Below are positions 1 through 5,688 of a stretch of 23,875 nt of DNA, piece by piece (position 1 is the first letter of the stretch; every line of letters begins with the position of its first letter). Source of the DNA: a virus; IMG/VR virus record IMGVR_UViG_3300037134_000107, positions 1 through 23,875 of that record. One strand, written 5' to 3'. The translations under genes were made by a program, and so were the position numbers. The notes under the pieces were generated by a model that saw only the letters and a program-made list of their open reading frames with translations, made no database searches and was not told the DNA's origin.

Positions 1-158
1 GGTCGCGGTCGCGGTCGGAGTCGTGGTCGCGGTCGCGGTCGCGGTCGCGGTCGGGGTCGTGGTCGCGGTCGTGGTCGGGGTGGTCGCGGTCGGGGTCGCG
101 GTCGTGGTCGGGGTCGGGGTCGCGGTCGTGGTCGCGGTCGCGGTCGCGGTCGCGGCCC
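1..158 (+). repeat. Hexamer array 1, (TCGNGG)n, runs off the left edge
   Basis: Counted by hand from position 3, there are 25 consecutive six-base units of form TCGNGG. The N position is C in 14, T in 5 and G in 5; one unit is TCGGAG, and none has A at N. One irregular extra TGG codon follows a TCGGGG unit, and the same irregularity occurs in array 2. The unit has no stop codon in any of the six frames, so long spurious ORFs cover it. In the TCG-NGG frame it encodes Ser alternating with Arg, Trp or Gly, and that frame ends at TGA 162-164, which overlaps the ATG at 161. The left end of the array lies outside the window. Confidence 0.95.
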
Positions 159-164
159 CTATGA
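3..164 (+). CDS. Possible Ser-Arg/Trp/Gly dipeptide-repeat peptide (5' truncated)
   Basis: The frame that reads the array as TCG NGG codons is open from the window edge to TGA 162-164, giving 53 residues of S-R, S-W and S-G dipeptides ending R-P-L. Its stop overlaps the next gene's start in an ATGA quartet, the arrangement used throughout this operon and repeated exactly at array 2. That shared frame and junction is the argument for translation. The start codon would lie left of the window. The product would be basic, disordered and Trp-containing. No family is recognised. The alternative is that the array is non-coding and open only because its unit lacks stop codons. Confidence 0.3.
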   Translation, partial: SRSRSESWSRSRSRSRSGSWSRSWSGWSRSGSRSWSGSGSRSWSRSRSRSRPL

Positions 165-475
165 ACGCCGCAAGCTTGCAGAGCGCGGTCGCTCTTCTCG
201 GCGCGACCGCGCTCCAAATCAAAGCAGAGCGCGACGCCATGGCTGCTGTGCTCCTGGCCATCGATGAGCTGTGGCGCGAGAATCACCCGAACGGCCCTGG
301 TGACCCCAATCCGTACGTGCGTATGTCAGCCGACAAGCGAATGATCTGGAGTGACCTGCGGGCCGCCCTCTCCGCGGCCGGTGTGCCACTGTATTCCGAG
401 AGGCTGCCAGAATCCGCAGACACCAACGCTCTTCGCGACGAACTCATTTCCATCATCCGGAGTCAATGCCCTTGA
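161..475 (+). CDS. Hypothetical early protein, 104 aa
   Basis: Start chosen at ATG 161, immediately after array 1. Extending upstream in frame would only add an artificial Val-Ala repeat. The protein is soluble-looking and mostly helical, with an Ala-rich N-terminus (MNAASLQSAVALLG), a region with IDELWREN and a charged C-terminus. No catalytic motif or known domain is recognised. It overlaps the next gene (466) by 10 bases, so it probably belongs to the same transcript. Its first codons, ATGAACGCC, match the starts at 974 and 1144, the other two starts associated with hexamer array 2. Confidence 0.7.
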   Translation: MNAASLQSAVALLGATALQIKAERDAMAAVLLAIDELWRENHPNGPGDPNPYVRMSADKRMIWSDLRAALSAAGVPLYSERLPESADTNALRDELISIIRSQCP

Positions 476-660
476 AAATCGCTCTAATCGTTGTCTTCTT
501 TCTGTGCGCCCTTGTGGTCGTCTTCATCCTCGCGTTCGGGATCTACTGCGCGAAGTGCTCGTACATGGAATGGCGCGAACGCCGTGACATGCACATCCGC
601 AACAAGAACATCAACCGTTACAACATGGGTGCCTTTCGCGGCACCAAGGACAGGTTCTGA
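466..660 (+). CDS. Small single-pass membrane protein, 64 aa
   Basis: The N-terminus has one strongly hydrophobic stretch (residues about 4-27, IALIVVFFLCALVVVFILAF) followed by a basic, charged tail (YMEWRERRDMHIRNKN). This predicts a single membrane span with the tail in the cytoplasm. It starts inside the end of the upstream gene, and its stop TGA shares one base with the next start at 660, so translation is likely coupled. No family recognised. Small inner-membrane proteins among phage early genes are often host-takeover or superinfection factors, but nothing here shows which. ORFs in other frames at 484-679 are shadows. Confidence 0.7.
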   Translation: MPLKIALIVVFFLCALVVVFILAFGIYCAKCSYMEWRERRDMHIRNKNINRYNMGAFRGTKDRF

Positions 661-977
661 TGAAAATCGCACTGTATAAGGCAGTCGGCGGTGGTTACTT
701 CATGGTGTGGGACGTGAGCATGGGCGGCGGGAGCGGCATCGTTGAAGGCTACGTCCGCACCAGCGAATGGATCGACGTGGAATTCTCGCCGCGTGAGAGC
801 AAGGAGTCGATCGCGGAAGAGGTGCACCAACTCGACGTGAAGGCGGACGAGATACGCGCCACCATGGGCCGCCAGCTCATCGCGATCGAGACCGCGAAAG
901 CGAACCTGCTCGCGATCAGCGATCAGCGCAGCAGCGTGGCCGAAGAGGTCGAGGGCCCGAACGAGTACGTGCCATGA
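660..977 (+). CDS. Hypothetical early protein, 105 aa
   Basis: It starts MKIALYKAVGGGYFMVWDVSMGGGSG. The N-terminal half looks like beta strands. The C-terminal half (about residues 45-95) is a charged helix with heptad-like spacing and may be a coiled coil. No recognised domain. The start overlaps the upstream stop by one base (TGATG). The TGA at 975-977 overlaps ATG 974, giving an ATGA junction that leads straight into the array-2 reading frame. Function unknown. Confidence 0.7.
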   Translation: MKIALYKAVGGGYFMVWDVSMGGGSGIVEGYVRTSEWIDVEFSPRESKESIAEEVHQLDVKADEIRATMGRQLIAIETAKANLLAISDQRSSVAEEVEGPNEYVP

Positions 978-987
978 ACGCCTGCGT
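971..987 (+). repeat. 17-bp direct repeat, left copy (flanks array 2)
   Basis: GCCATGAACGCCTGCGT here is repeated exactly at 1141-1157, 170 bp downstream, bracketing hexamer array 2. It contains the ATGA stop/start junction. The simplest reading is that the junction between the 660-977 gene and the 1144 gene was duplicated when the array arrived or expanded. Confidence 0.9.
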
Positions 988-1147
988 GGCCTTTGCAGGA
1001 TGGTCGTGGTCGCGGTCGCGGTCGGGGTCGCGGTCGTGGTCGCGGTCGGGGTCGGGGTCGTGGTCGTGGTCGTGGTCGCGGTCGTGGTCGTGGTCGCGGT
1101 CGGGGTGGTCGCGGTCGTGGTCGCGGTCGCGGTCGTGGTCGCCATGA
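974..1147 (+). CDS. Possible small Ser-Arg/Trp repeat peptide, 57 aa
   Basis: From ATG 974 (ATGA overlap with the upstream stop) the frame reads a ten-residue leader MNACVAFAGW. It then runs through array 2 as alternating Ser and Arg/Trp/Gly and ends S-P at TGA 1145-1147, which again forms ATGA with the next gene's start at 1144. By hand count the tract holds about 23 Ser, 9 Arg and 11 Trp including the leader Trp. Both junctions match the operon's usual coupling, which favours real translation. On the other hand, the leader is an exact copy of the first five codons of the 1144 gene, so this could be debris from a duplication. No homologous family is known to me. Confidence 0.4.
   Translation: MNACVAFAGWSWSRSRSGSRSWSRSGSGSWSWSWSRSWSWSRSGWSRSWSRSRSWSP
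1001..1141 (+). repeat. Hexamer array 2, (TCGNGG)n
   Basis: After TGG at 1001 there are 22 TCGNGG units (N = C in 9, T in 9, G in 4, never A) plus a final TCG. The same irregular TCG GGG TGG TCG CGG block seen in array 1 occurs here, so the two arrays share ancestry. Total length keeps all frames open. The + strand is G-rich, with GG doublets every six bases, so two-tetrad G-quadruplex formation is conceivable. The array is not CRISPR-like because there are no unique spacers. Confidence 0.95.
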
Positions 1148-1157
1148 ACGCCTGCGT
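1141..1157 (+). repeat. 17-bp direct repeat, right copy (flanks array 2)
   Basis: Exact second copy of the 971-987 sequence. It contains the ATG at 1144 that starts the 89-aa gene and the TGA at 1145 that ends the array-2 peptide. After the repeat the two copies diverge completely (GGCCTTTGC against CAAAACCGG). Confidence 0.9.
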
Positions 1158-1413
1158 CAAAACCGGCGCCATTGTCCACATGCTCGCACATGACCTGGTA
1201 TTCCATGCCGATCTGTATTTGGTCGGCGGCGCCATGGTCGTTCGCGCCAACGGCCCACTCAAGCGCGACAGCAACTGCTGGCCATCGACGGCCGCGTTCT
1301 GCCAGGACCACAAGCCCACCTACGAATTGCACGACCGGCCGTCGGCCGGTTTCTGGCGCGAGGACCTAGGCATCTTCGTGGTTCCCGCCGATCAACTCAA
1401 GGAGTTACCATGA
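1144..1413 (+). CDS. Hypothetical early protein, 89 aa
   Basis: Start set at ATG 1144, within the right 17-bp repeat. An upstream in-frame start at 1000 exists only by reading the array as Val-Ala repeats. The sequence begins MNACVKTGAIVHMLAHDLVFHADLYLVGG and includes two Cys, several His and a C-terminal FVVPADQLKELP. It looks like a small alpha/beta protein. No family recognised. Its stop at 1411-1413 overlaps the exonuclease start (ATGA at 1410), so it is probably co-translated with the recombination module. Confidence 0.65.
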   Translation: MNACVKTGAIVHMLAHDLVFHADLYLVGGAMVVRANGPLKRDSNCWPSTAAFCQDHKPTYELHDRPSAGFWREDLGIFVVPADQLKELP

Positions 1414-2231
1414 CCACCGCCGACCAGTACCACGCCGATCCTGCGCCCACAGCGTCGCTCTCATCGAGCATCGCGAACATCCTGCTCACCGAGTCGCCAA
1501 AGCACGCATGGCTCGCGCATCCACGGCTGAATCCCAAATACGTGCGCGAGACCGATTCGCGCTTCGACCTGGGGTCCGCCGCGCACATGATGCTGCTGGA
1601 ACGGCGCTCAGATGCGATCGTGCGCGTCGCGGCGGACGATTGGCGCACGAAAGCCGCAAAAGAAGCGCGCGACGCCGCGCAGGCCGAAGGCAAATACGCC
1701 GTACTTGAGCGCCAGTATGATGACATCGTGGCGATGTGCACGGTGGCCCGCGAGTTCGTCGCTGCAAGTGAGTTGGGCGACATCCTTGTCACGGGCGAAC
1801 CCGAGCAGACCCTCATCTGGCAGGAGGGCGTGACGCACTTTCGCTGCCGCCCGGACATGCTGTCCCAGGACCGGCGCGTCGTGCTCGACTATAAGTCGAC
1901 GGGCAGCGCATCGCCCGAAGCGTTCTCGAAGCAGATCGGCCGCATGAACTACGATCTGCAGGCGGAGTTCTATGTGCGTGGCATCGAGGCGGCGACAGGT
2001 ATCGCGCCCGTATTCGTGTTCTTGGCGCAGGAAATCACGCCGCCCTACGCGTGCTCCCTGACGTCGCTGTCGAATGCCTACCGCGCCATCGGCCAAGCGA
2101 AGGTTCAGCACGCTCGGTCGATCTGGGAGCGCTGCATGCGCGATAACGACTGGCCGGCGTACGACAATCAGATCCACTACGTCGAGCCGCCGCCATGGCA
2201 GTTGAACGAATTAGAGCGGGATTTACTGTGA
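1410..2231 (+). CDS. RecE-like PD-(D/E)XK exonuclease
   Basis: Putative phage exodeoxyribonuclease of the exonuclease VIII/PD-(D/E)XK group, expected to resect double-stranded DNA ends so that a partner protein can recombine the single strand. Visible motifs, in order: DLGSAAH with His59 (the GxxxH-type motif), Glu132 in GEPEQT, Asp149 in CRPDML, Asp160 and Lys162 in VLDYKST, and the QAEFY motif at 184-188. This order and spacing match the RecB-like nuclease fold. At 273 aa it is the size of the nuclease domain alone, with no long N-terminal RecE extension. The C-terminus (PPPWQLNELERDLL) appears intact. It is coupled to the gene before (ATGA) and the gene after (GTGA). The family is fairly certain; the in vivo substrate is inferred. 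Confidence 0.85.
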   Translation: MTTADQYHADPAPTASLSSSIANILLTESPKHAWLAHPRLNPKYVRETDSRFDLGSAAHMMLLERRSDAIVRVAADDWRTKAAKEARDAAQAEGKYAVLERQYDDIVAMCTVAREFVAASELGDILVTGEPEQTLIWQEGVTHFRCRPDMLSQDRRVVLDYKSTGSASPEAFSKQIGRMNYDLQAEFYVRGIEAATGIAPVFVFLAQEITPPYACSLTSLSNAYRAIGQAKVQHARSIWERCMRDNDWPAYDNQIHYVEPPPWQLNELERDLL

Positions 2232-2746
2232 GCCGGCGCACTCATTTCGTGTGCACTGTCGACGGATGTGGACTGCCGCATGACGCGAAGGGCCTTTGCC
2301 ACTCTCATTACAAACGATGGAAACTTCACGGCGATCCATTGGTGGTAAAAGCTGTTCCGCGTGGCAGCGCCCGCATAGACAAGCGTTCCGGGTATCGGAT
2401 TTTTAACAAGACTCCTGAGCATAGGCAGGTAGCAGAAAAGGCTCTGGGCCACCCTTTGCCTCCTGGCGCGATCATTCACCACGCTGATGAAGACAGGAAA
2501 AATAATGATCCCAGCAACTTGGTAGTTTGCCCGGACAACAAATATCACCGCCTGATACATCAGAGGCTAAATTCTTTCAAAGCAAGTGGACACTACGACT
2601 GGAGGAAATGCCCATATTGCAAGCGCTACGATGATCCTGAAAACATGAAGAAAGAAAGGACGGGGTACGAACCTCGCTTCGTTCACGCGCTGTGTAGAAA
2701 CTTGCTACAAAAAACCATGCGGAACACACGCCATGTTTCAGTTTAA
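2228..2746 (+). CDS. HNH homing-type endonuclease
   Basis: A free-standing HNH nuclease of about 172 aa. GTG 2228 is preferred because it makes a GTGA overlap with the exonuclease stop; ATG 2195 is the alternative. Counting from the GTG, an N-terminal zinc-knuckle region contains Cys9, Cys14 and GLCHSHY at about 23-29. The nuclease core has His84-His85, Asn97 and the distal His107 and His111, the HH-N-H-H pattern of the His-Me finger. A second Cys pair (KCPYC, 128-131) follows. Such enzymes are usually mobile and cut intron-less or cognate alleles. The gene is clearly AT-richer than its neighbours, consistent with recent arrival. It overlaps the ATPase gene by 14 bases. Confidence 0.85.
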   Translation: MSRRTHFVCTVDGCGLPHDAKGLCHSHYKRWKLHGDPLVVKAVPRGSARIDKRSGYRIFNKTPEHRQVAEKALGHPLPPGAIIHHADEDRKNNDPSNLVVCPDNKYHRLIHQRLNSFKASGHYDWRKCPYCKRYDDPENMKKERTGYEPRFVHALCRNLLQKTMRNTRHVSV

Positions 2747-3674
2747 AAGAGCTGTCAGAGAGAATGTAGGTTTACTAATTGGTTTGTGCGGTGGCACTGG
2801 CGCTGGCAAGACGTTTTCCGCTATGCGCTTAGCCTCTGGTATCGCCGCAGAAAAACCGTTTGCCGTGATCGACACAGAGGCCGGTAGAGCAAAGCATTAT
2901 TCTGATCAATTTTTGTTTGATCACGGTGACTTAAAGCCGCCGTTCTCCCCGCAGGCATACGCCGAAGCGATACTCGCGGCTGACGAGGCGAAATATCCTG
3001 TGATAGTGGTTGACTCAACTTCTCTAGAATGGAGCGGCGAAGGTGGAGTGCTCGAGATGCACGAGGCCGAACTCGACCGCATGGCGGGGGACGACTGGAA
3101 GAAGCGCGAGGCCTGCAAAATGGCGGCGTGGATCAAGCCCAAGACGCAGCACAAGAGGATGGTGCAACGATTGCTGCAGGTGCGTGCCCATTTGATCCTG
3201 TGCTTTCGCGCCGAAGAGAAGGTGGAAATGGTGCGCGACGAGGAAACTAAAAAGATGGTAATCGTGCCAAAGAAGTCGCTCACCGGCATCAACGGCTGGA
3301 TCCCGGTCTGCGAGAAGAGCCTACCCTTCGAATTGACAGCATCGTTCTTGCTCACCGCCGACGCACCCGGCATGCCGAAACCCATTAAATTACAGGAACA
3401 GCATCGTGTGATGTTCCCGCTCGATAAGCCGATCAACGAGGAGTCCGGCAAGCGAGTCGCGCAGTGGGCGTCCGGCGTGAAGGCGTCACCGATCAGCGAC
3501 GCCGCCCTCGACACTCTGTGCATGACGATGGACGTCAAGGAGATCAAGGCGCTCGAAACCGCGTTCGGCAAGGCTTATCGACAGGCCAGGACGGCTCAAG
3601 ACGAGCGAGCCATGAAGAAGCTGCAGGCGGTATACGACGGCCAGAAAGAAGCGATAGCGCTTGGCAATGTATGA
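2733..3674 (+). CDS. P-loop ATPase, Sak4/RecA-fold phage recombinase-like
   Basis: 313 aa. Walker A GGTGAGKT lies at residues 20-27 with Lys26. The DTEAGR segment (47-52) and Walker B VIVVDS (90-95, Asp94) follow, then a hydrophobic strand with CFRAEEK (157-163). This layout, with the opening AVRENVGLLIGL, fits the phage nucleotide-binding AAA_24/Sak4-like RecA-fold family. Next to a RecE-like nuclease, a role in single-strand annealing or recombination is likely; a general replication ATPase is the alternative. Residues about 250-313 form a helical tail of the sort found at the C-terminus of phage annealing proteins. The first about 95 codons are AT-rich like the HNH gene and the remainder is GC-rich, suggesting a recombinant gene. 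Confidence 0.75.
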   Translation: MFQFKRAVRENVGLLIGLCGGTGAGKTFSAMRLASGIAAEKPFAVIDTEAGRAKHYSDQFLFDHGDLKPPFSPQAYAEAILAADEAKYPVIVVDSTSLEWSGEGGVLEMHEAELDRMAGDDWKKREACKMAAWIKPKTQHKRMVQRLLQVRAHLILCFRAEEKVEMVRDEETKKMVIVPKKSLTGINGWIPVCEKSLPFELTASFLLTADAPGMPKPIKLQEQHRVMFPLDKPINEESGKRVAQWASGVKASPISDAALDTLCMTMDVKEIKALETAFGKAYRQARTAQDERAMKKLQAVYDGQKEAIALGNV

Positions 3675-3712
3675 GCGCCTCAGGATCGGGAATAGAGGGG
3701 GAGCAGGCATGA
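3671..3712 (+). CDS. Possible 13-codon coupling micro-ORF
   Basis: ATG 3671 overlaps the ATPase stop (ATGA). The frame reads MSASGSGIEGEQA and its TGA at 3710-3712 overlaps ATG 3709 of the next gene. It may serve only to carry ribosomes across the gap. It is too short for a functional claim, and chance is possible. Confidence 0.2.
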   Translation: MSASGSGIEGEQA

Positions 3713-4359
3713 GCTTTGACGAACAACCGGATGGCGACCCGCACGGCGAGTGCGCGGCTGAGATCGCCGCCGAACTTCGCCTTGCAGTAAGTGCCCGAGA
3801 TTACGCCAACGACATGATCGACAGGGAGCGTGCCCGCGTGCAGGCGCTCGCCGCCGAGCTTGCCGAAGTGAAAGCCGACCGCAAGCTATCCGAGGATGCG
3901 CGGCAGATCGAAGCGAAGCAGATTCGAGAGGCATGGGCTCGCATTCGTGCGTTGGAGGCGGCGCTGGGCGAATACGGGAGCCACACTCGAAGCTGCCAGA
4001 AGATGGCATTCGCATGGACCAGTGATTGCGACTGCGGATTCCAAGAAGTTAAGGATTTACTCAAGAACACGTCCCCCAGTGGAGCAATCCGCCCACAATC
4101 GGAAACGGAAGATGGGTATAAGCCAGAAGCTGTTGAGCGAATCTTGGCAGCAAAAAACGCGCCACGCGATCCCAGCGCGCCGACTGACCCCAAGGAGTTC
4201 TTGAAGTGGCTGCATGGTGACTCACAGTCCGAACCGCGGGGTGAGTGTTCCGGCTGCAACGGGCGCGGTGAAGTGGCGGGGCATGATCCCGATGGGTCGT
4301 GGGATACGCGCGAGTGTCCGCACTGCAAGGGGTCGGGGAAGGAAACGGATGGGTTATGA
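3709..4359 (+). CDS. Coiled-coil protein with DnaJ-type zinc module
   Basis: 216 aa from ATG 3709. This start is preferred over TTG 3661 or ATG 3667 because AGGGGGAG lies seven bases upstream. Residues about 17-88 are a long charged helix or coiled coil rich in Ala, Glu and Arg. A middle Cys cluster (Cys96, Cys107, Cys109) precedes a linker. The C-terminus has two CxxCxGxG elements, Cys180/Cys183 (CSGCNGRG) and Cys203/Cys206 (CPHCKGSG), which together make one zinc site as in DnaJ. There is no J domain, so it is not a DnaJ co-chaperone. Binding to DNA or protein is plausible. It is the last sizeable gene of the rightward operon. Confidence 0.7.
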   Translation: MSFDEQPDGDPHGECAAEIAAELRLAVSARDYANDMIDRERARVQALAAELAEVKADRKLSEDARQIEAKQIREAWARIRALEAALGEYGSHTRSCQKMAFAWTSDCDCGFQEVKDLLKNTSPSGAIRPQSETEDGYKPEAVERILAAKNAPRDPSAPTDPKEFLKWLHGDSQSEPRGECSGCNGRGEVAGHDPDGSWDTRECPHCKGSGKETDGL

Positions 4360-4438
4360 GTGACTACAGGCACCGATTGGTATGAAGGACCATCAGCGGG
4401 ACGCGCATTCCGCATCGAAAACCAAAGGAGATGTTTAG
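4356..4438 (+). other. Convergent junction with two micro-ORFs
   Basis: The rightward and leftward operons end against each other here. Two tiny rightward frames continue the ATGA chain: 4356-4385 (MSDYRHRLV) and 4382-4438 (MKDHQRDAHSASKTKGDV). The second overlaps the leftward stop at 4435-4437. They may be remnants of a once longer operon. The only hairpin found, GCGGGA at 4396-4401 with TTCCGC at 4408-4413, has no T-run, so no terminator is called. Confidence 0.25.
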
Positions 4439-5046
4439 AGGAAACCGACCTGATCGATTTCCCAAGCCTGCGGCGTCACGCCCTGTTGTTGCACGATGAA
4501 TTTATAGATCCACCCTGACACGCTGTAATCCGCCAACGGAATCGTATATACGTTCCACTGGCCAGCGGCCATCGTCGCAGGACCGTACTTGGCTTGCGAG
4601 ATGTTCAGCATGGCGCCGAAAGGAATATCGTCCGCGGTACCTTGCGCTTGGAAGAATTGCATCTGCGCAAGTGCACCCGCGACGCTCGGCTTGATCGCAA
4701 TCGTGAAATGCGTGAAGCCGCTCAGATTGAAGTTCACGCCATTGGAAGCGGGACCGGCCGAATTGGTTTTGGGGTACGGTAGCCAATACTCGAACGCTTG
4801 AGTGCCCGGCATGCCAATGACCGGCCCCGAGCCGCTGACCCCTGCGCCAGCCTGCGCGTAGTTGAACGGAACCGAATTCCAGTCGCCCTGCCACGAAAAC
4901 TTGCCGCTCATATACACCGGCGACTTGATGGCGTTCGAAGTGACAGGCGGTGTGGGCGGAGTCACGACAACGGCGGGCCCCTGGAGTGTGACCGGCTTGC
5001 CGGCGTTCAGGAGGGCGAGGTCGGCAGCGGAAATCGAAATGGTCAT
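4435..5046 (-). CDS. Jelly-roll, carbohydrate-binding-like structural protein
   Basis: 203 aa. A short N-terminal region (MTISISAADLALLNAGKPV) and a Pro/Val/Thr-rich linker (about 22-38) precede a beta-rich domain. That domain's aromatics (SWQGDWNSV, FEYWLPYP) and C-terminus (GWIYKFIVQQQG, WEIDQVGFL) look like a carbohydrate-binding module or galactose-binding-like jelly roll. No catalytic motif. AGAGG lies about nine bases before the ATG. It is the last gene of the late operon, after the lysis genes. A virion decoration or host-surface adhesin is a reasonable inference, not proven. Confidence 0.6.
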   Translation of the reverse strand: MTISISAADLALLNAGKPVTLQGPAVVVTPPTPPVTSNAIKSPVYMSGKFSWQGDWNSVPFNYAQAGAGVSGSGPVIGMPGTQAFEYWLPYPKTNSAGPASNGVNFNLSGFTHFTIAIKPSVAGALAQMQFFQAQGTADDIPFGAMLNISQAKYGPATMAAGQWNVYTIPLADYSVSGWIYKFIVQQQGVTPQAWEIDQVGFL

Positions 5047-5058
5047 GGGCGTGAGCCT

Positions 5059-5244
5059 CTACGGCGCGAGTGAAGCCACCGTAATGCCGATGGTCGGCTG
5101 ATACTTAGGCGGTGGGGGCAGGCGGGCGAGAATCCGCTCGAGCAGGTGGATTTCCCGCTCGAGCAGCCGCTCGATGCGCCATTGGGTGCGCCGGTCCTCC
5201 GGCCACCCTTGATTGGCTACGACGGCGTCGTCGATCAGGTTCAT
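5059..5244 (-). CDS. Small amphipathic-helix protein, 61 aa
   Basis: Starts MNLIDDAVVANQGWPEDRR. A central charged Leu-heptad helix (LLEREIHLLERILARL, about 27-42) is followed by a Pro run and a short tail. The ATG shares a base with the stop of the upstream gene (TGATG), supporting coupled translation. No family recognised. The helix could oligomerise or bind a partner protein. Confidence 0.55.
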   Translation of the reverse strand: MNLIDDAVVANQGWPEDRRTQWRIERLLEREIHLLERILARLPPPPKYQPTIGITVASLAP

Positions 5245-5609
5245 CAGACTTTGCGCAGGCTCGCAGCCGCAGCAACCGCGGCGGTGACCGGCGTCACGCT
5301 GATGGCAGTCGTCGGCAGGAACGCAGGCGGCGTACCGGCTTCCGTGAAGGCCTGGCTGATGGGCGCACCCAGGGTCGCACCATTGATGTCGAGGTCGGTG
5401 GCAACGACTGTGCCGGCGCCGACATTGACGCTGGTCGAGAAGGCCCAGGCGGTCGGGGTTTCGACGCCGGTCAGAAGCACCGCCGCCTGCGCAACGCCGC
5501 TCGAATCGGTGACAACGACGCTGGTCGAGGCGAAGGCCGCAGCGGTCGGAGTGGGAGTACTCGCGCCTTTGGTGATGGCGACGGTAACGGGGATCAAAGT
5601 GGCTGACAT
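5244..5609 (-). CDS. Beta-rich small structural protein, 121 aa
   Basis: Start chosen at ATG 5609, which has GGAG six bases upstream; the in-frame TTG at 5621 overlaps that site. The protein is Thr/Ala/Val-rich with alternating strands (SVVVTDSSGV, AVLLTGVE, WAFSTSVNVGAG), in the manner of a single Ig-like bacteriophage decoration domain. No catalytic residues are evident. The assignment as virion-associated rests on composition and location in the late operon. Its translation is coupled to the next gene. Confidence 0.6.
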   Translation of the reverse strand: MSATLIPVTVAITKGASTPTPTAAAFASTSVVVTDSSGVAQAAVLLTGVETPTAWAFSTSVNVGAGTVVATDLDINGATLGAPISQAFTEAGTPPAFLPTTAISVTPVTAAVAAAASLRKV

Positions 5610-5632
5610 GGAAAGCTCCAAAAAAGGGTGGA

Positions 5633-5647
5633 TTCGATCAGATCGAA
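5633..5647. promoter_or_regulatory. Perfect odd palindrome TTCGATC-A-GATCGAA
   Basis: This 15-bp inverted repeat (7-bp arms, one central base) lies in the 79-bp AT-richer gap between the genes at 5689-5886 and 5244-5609. The gap is the longest non-coding interval between consecutive leftward genes after the one at 14735. On the minus strand it is followed by ACCC and a run of six T. It could be an operator half-site pair or a weak hairpin. Function unknown. Confidence 0.35.
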
Positions 5648-5688
5648 GTAAACGCCTGATTTATGACAAATACAATCAGAAGTTGCCG

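Noticed and set aside
23-160. Val-Ala repeat N-terminal extension of the 104-aa protein (and the same at 1000-1143 for the 89-aa protein)
   Set aside because: These in-frame extensions exist only because the array lacks stops in every frame. ATG 161 and ATG 1144 are natural starts, and the ATGA coupling supports them.
1-1141. CRISPR array
   Set aside because: Unit is only six bases with no unique spacers and no cas genes nearby.
618-1332. Long minus-strand ORFs across array 2 (233 and 138 aa, rich in Thr-Ala or Asp-Arg-His repeats)
   Set aside because: They are antisense shadows kept open by the stop-free hexamer unit, and they overlap the co-oriented gene series.
4396-4413. Terminator hairpin between the convergent operons
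   Set aside because: Six-pair stem with a G-U pair and no T-run on either strand.
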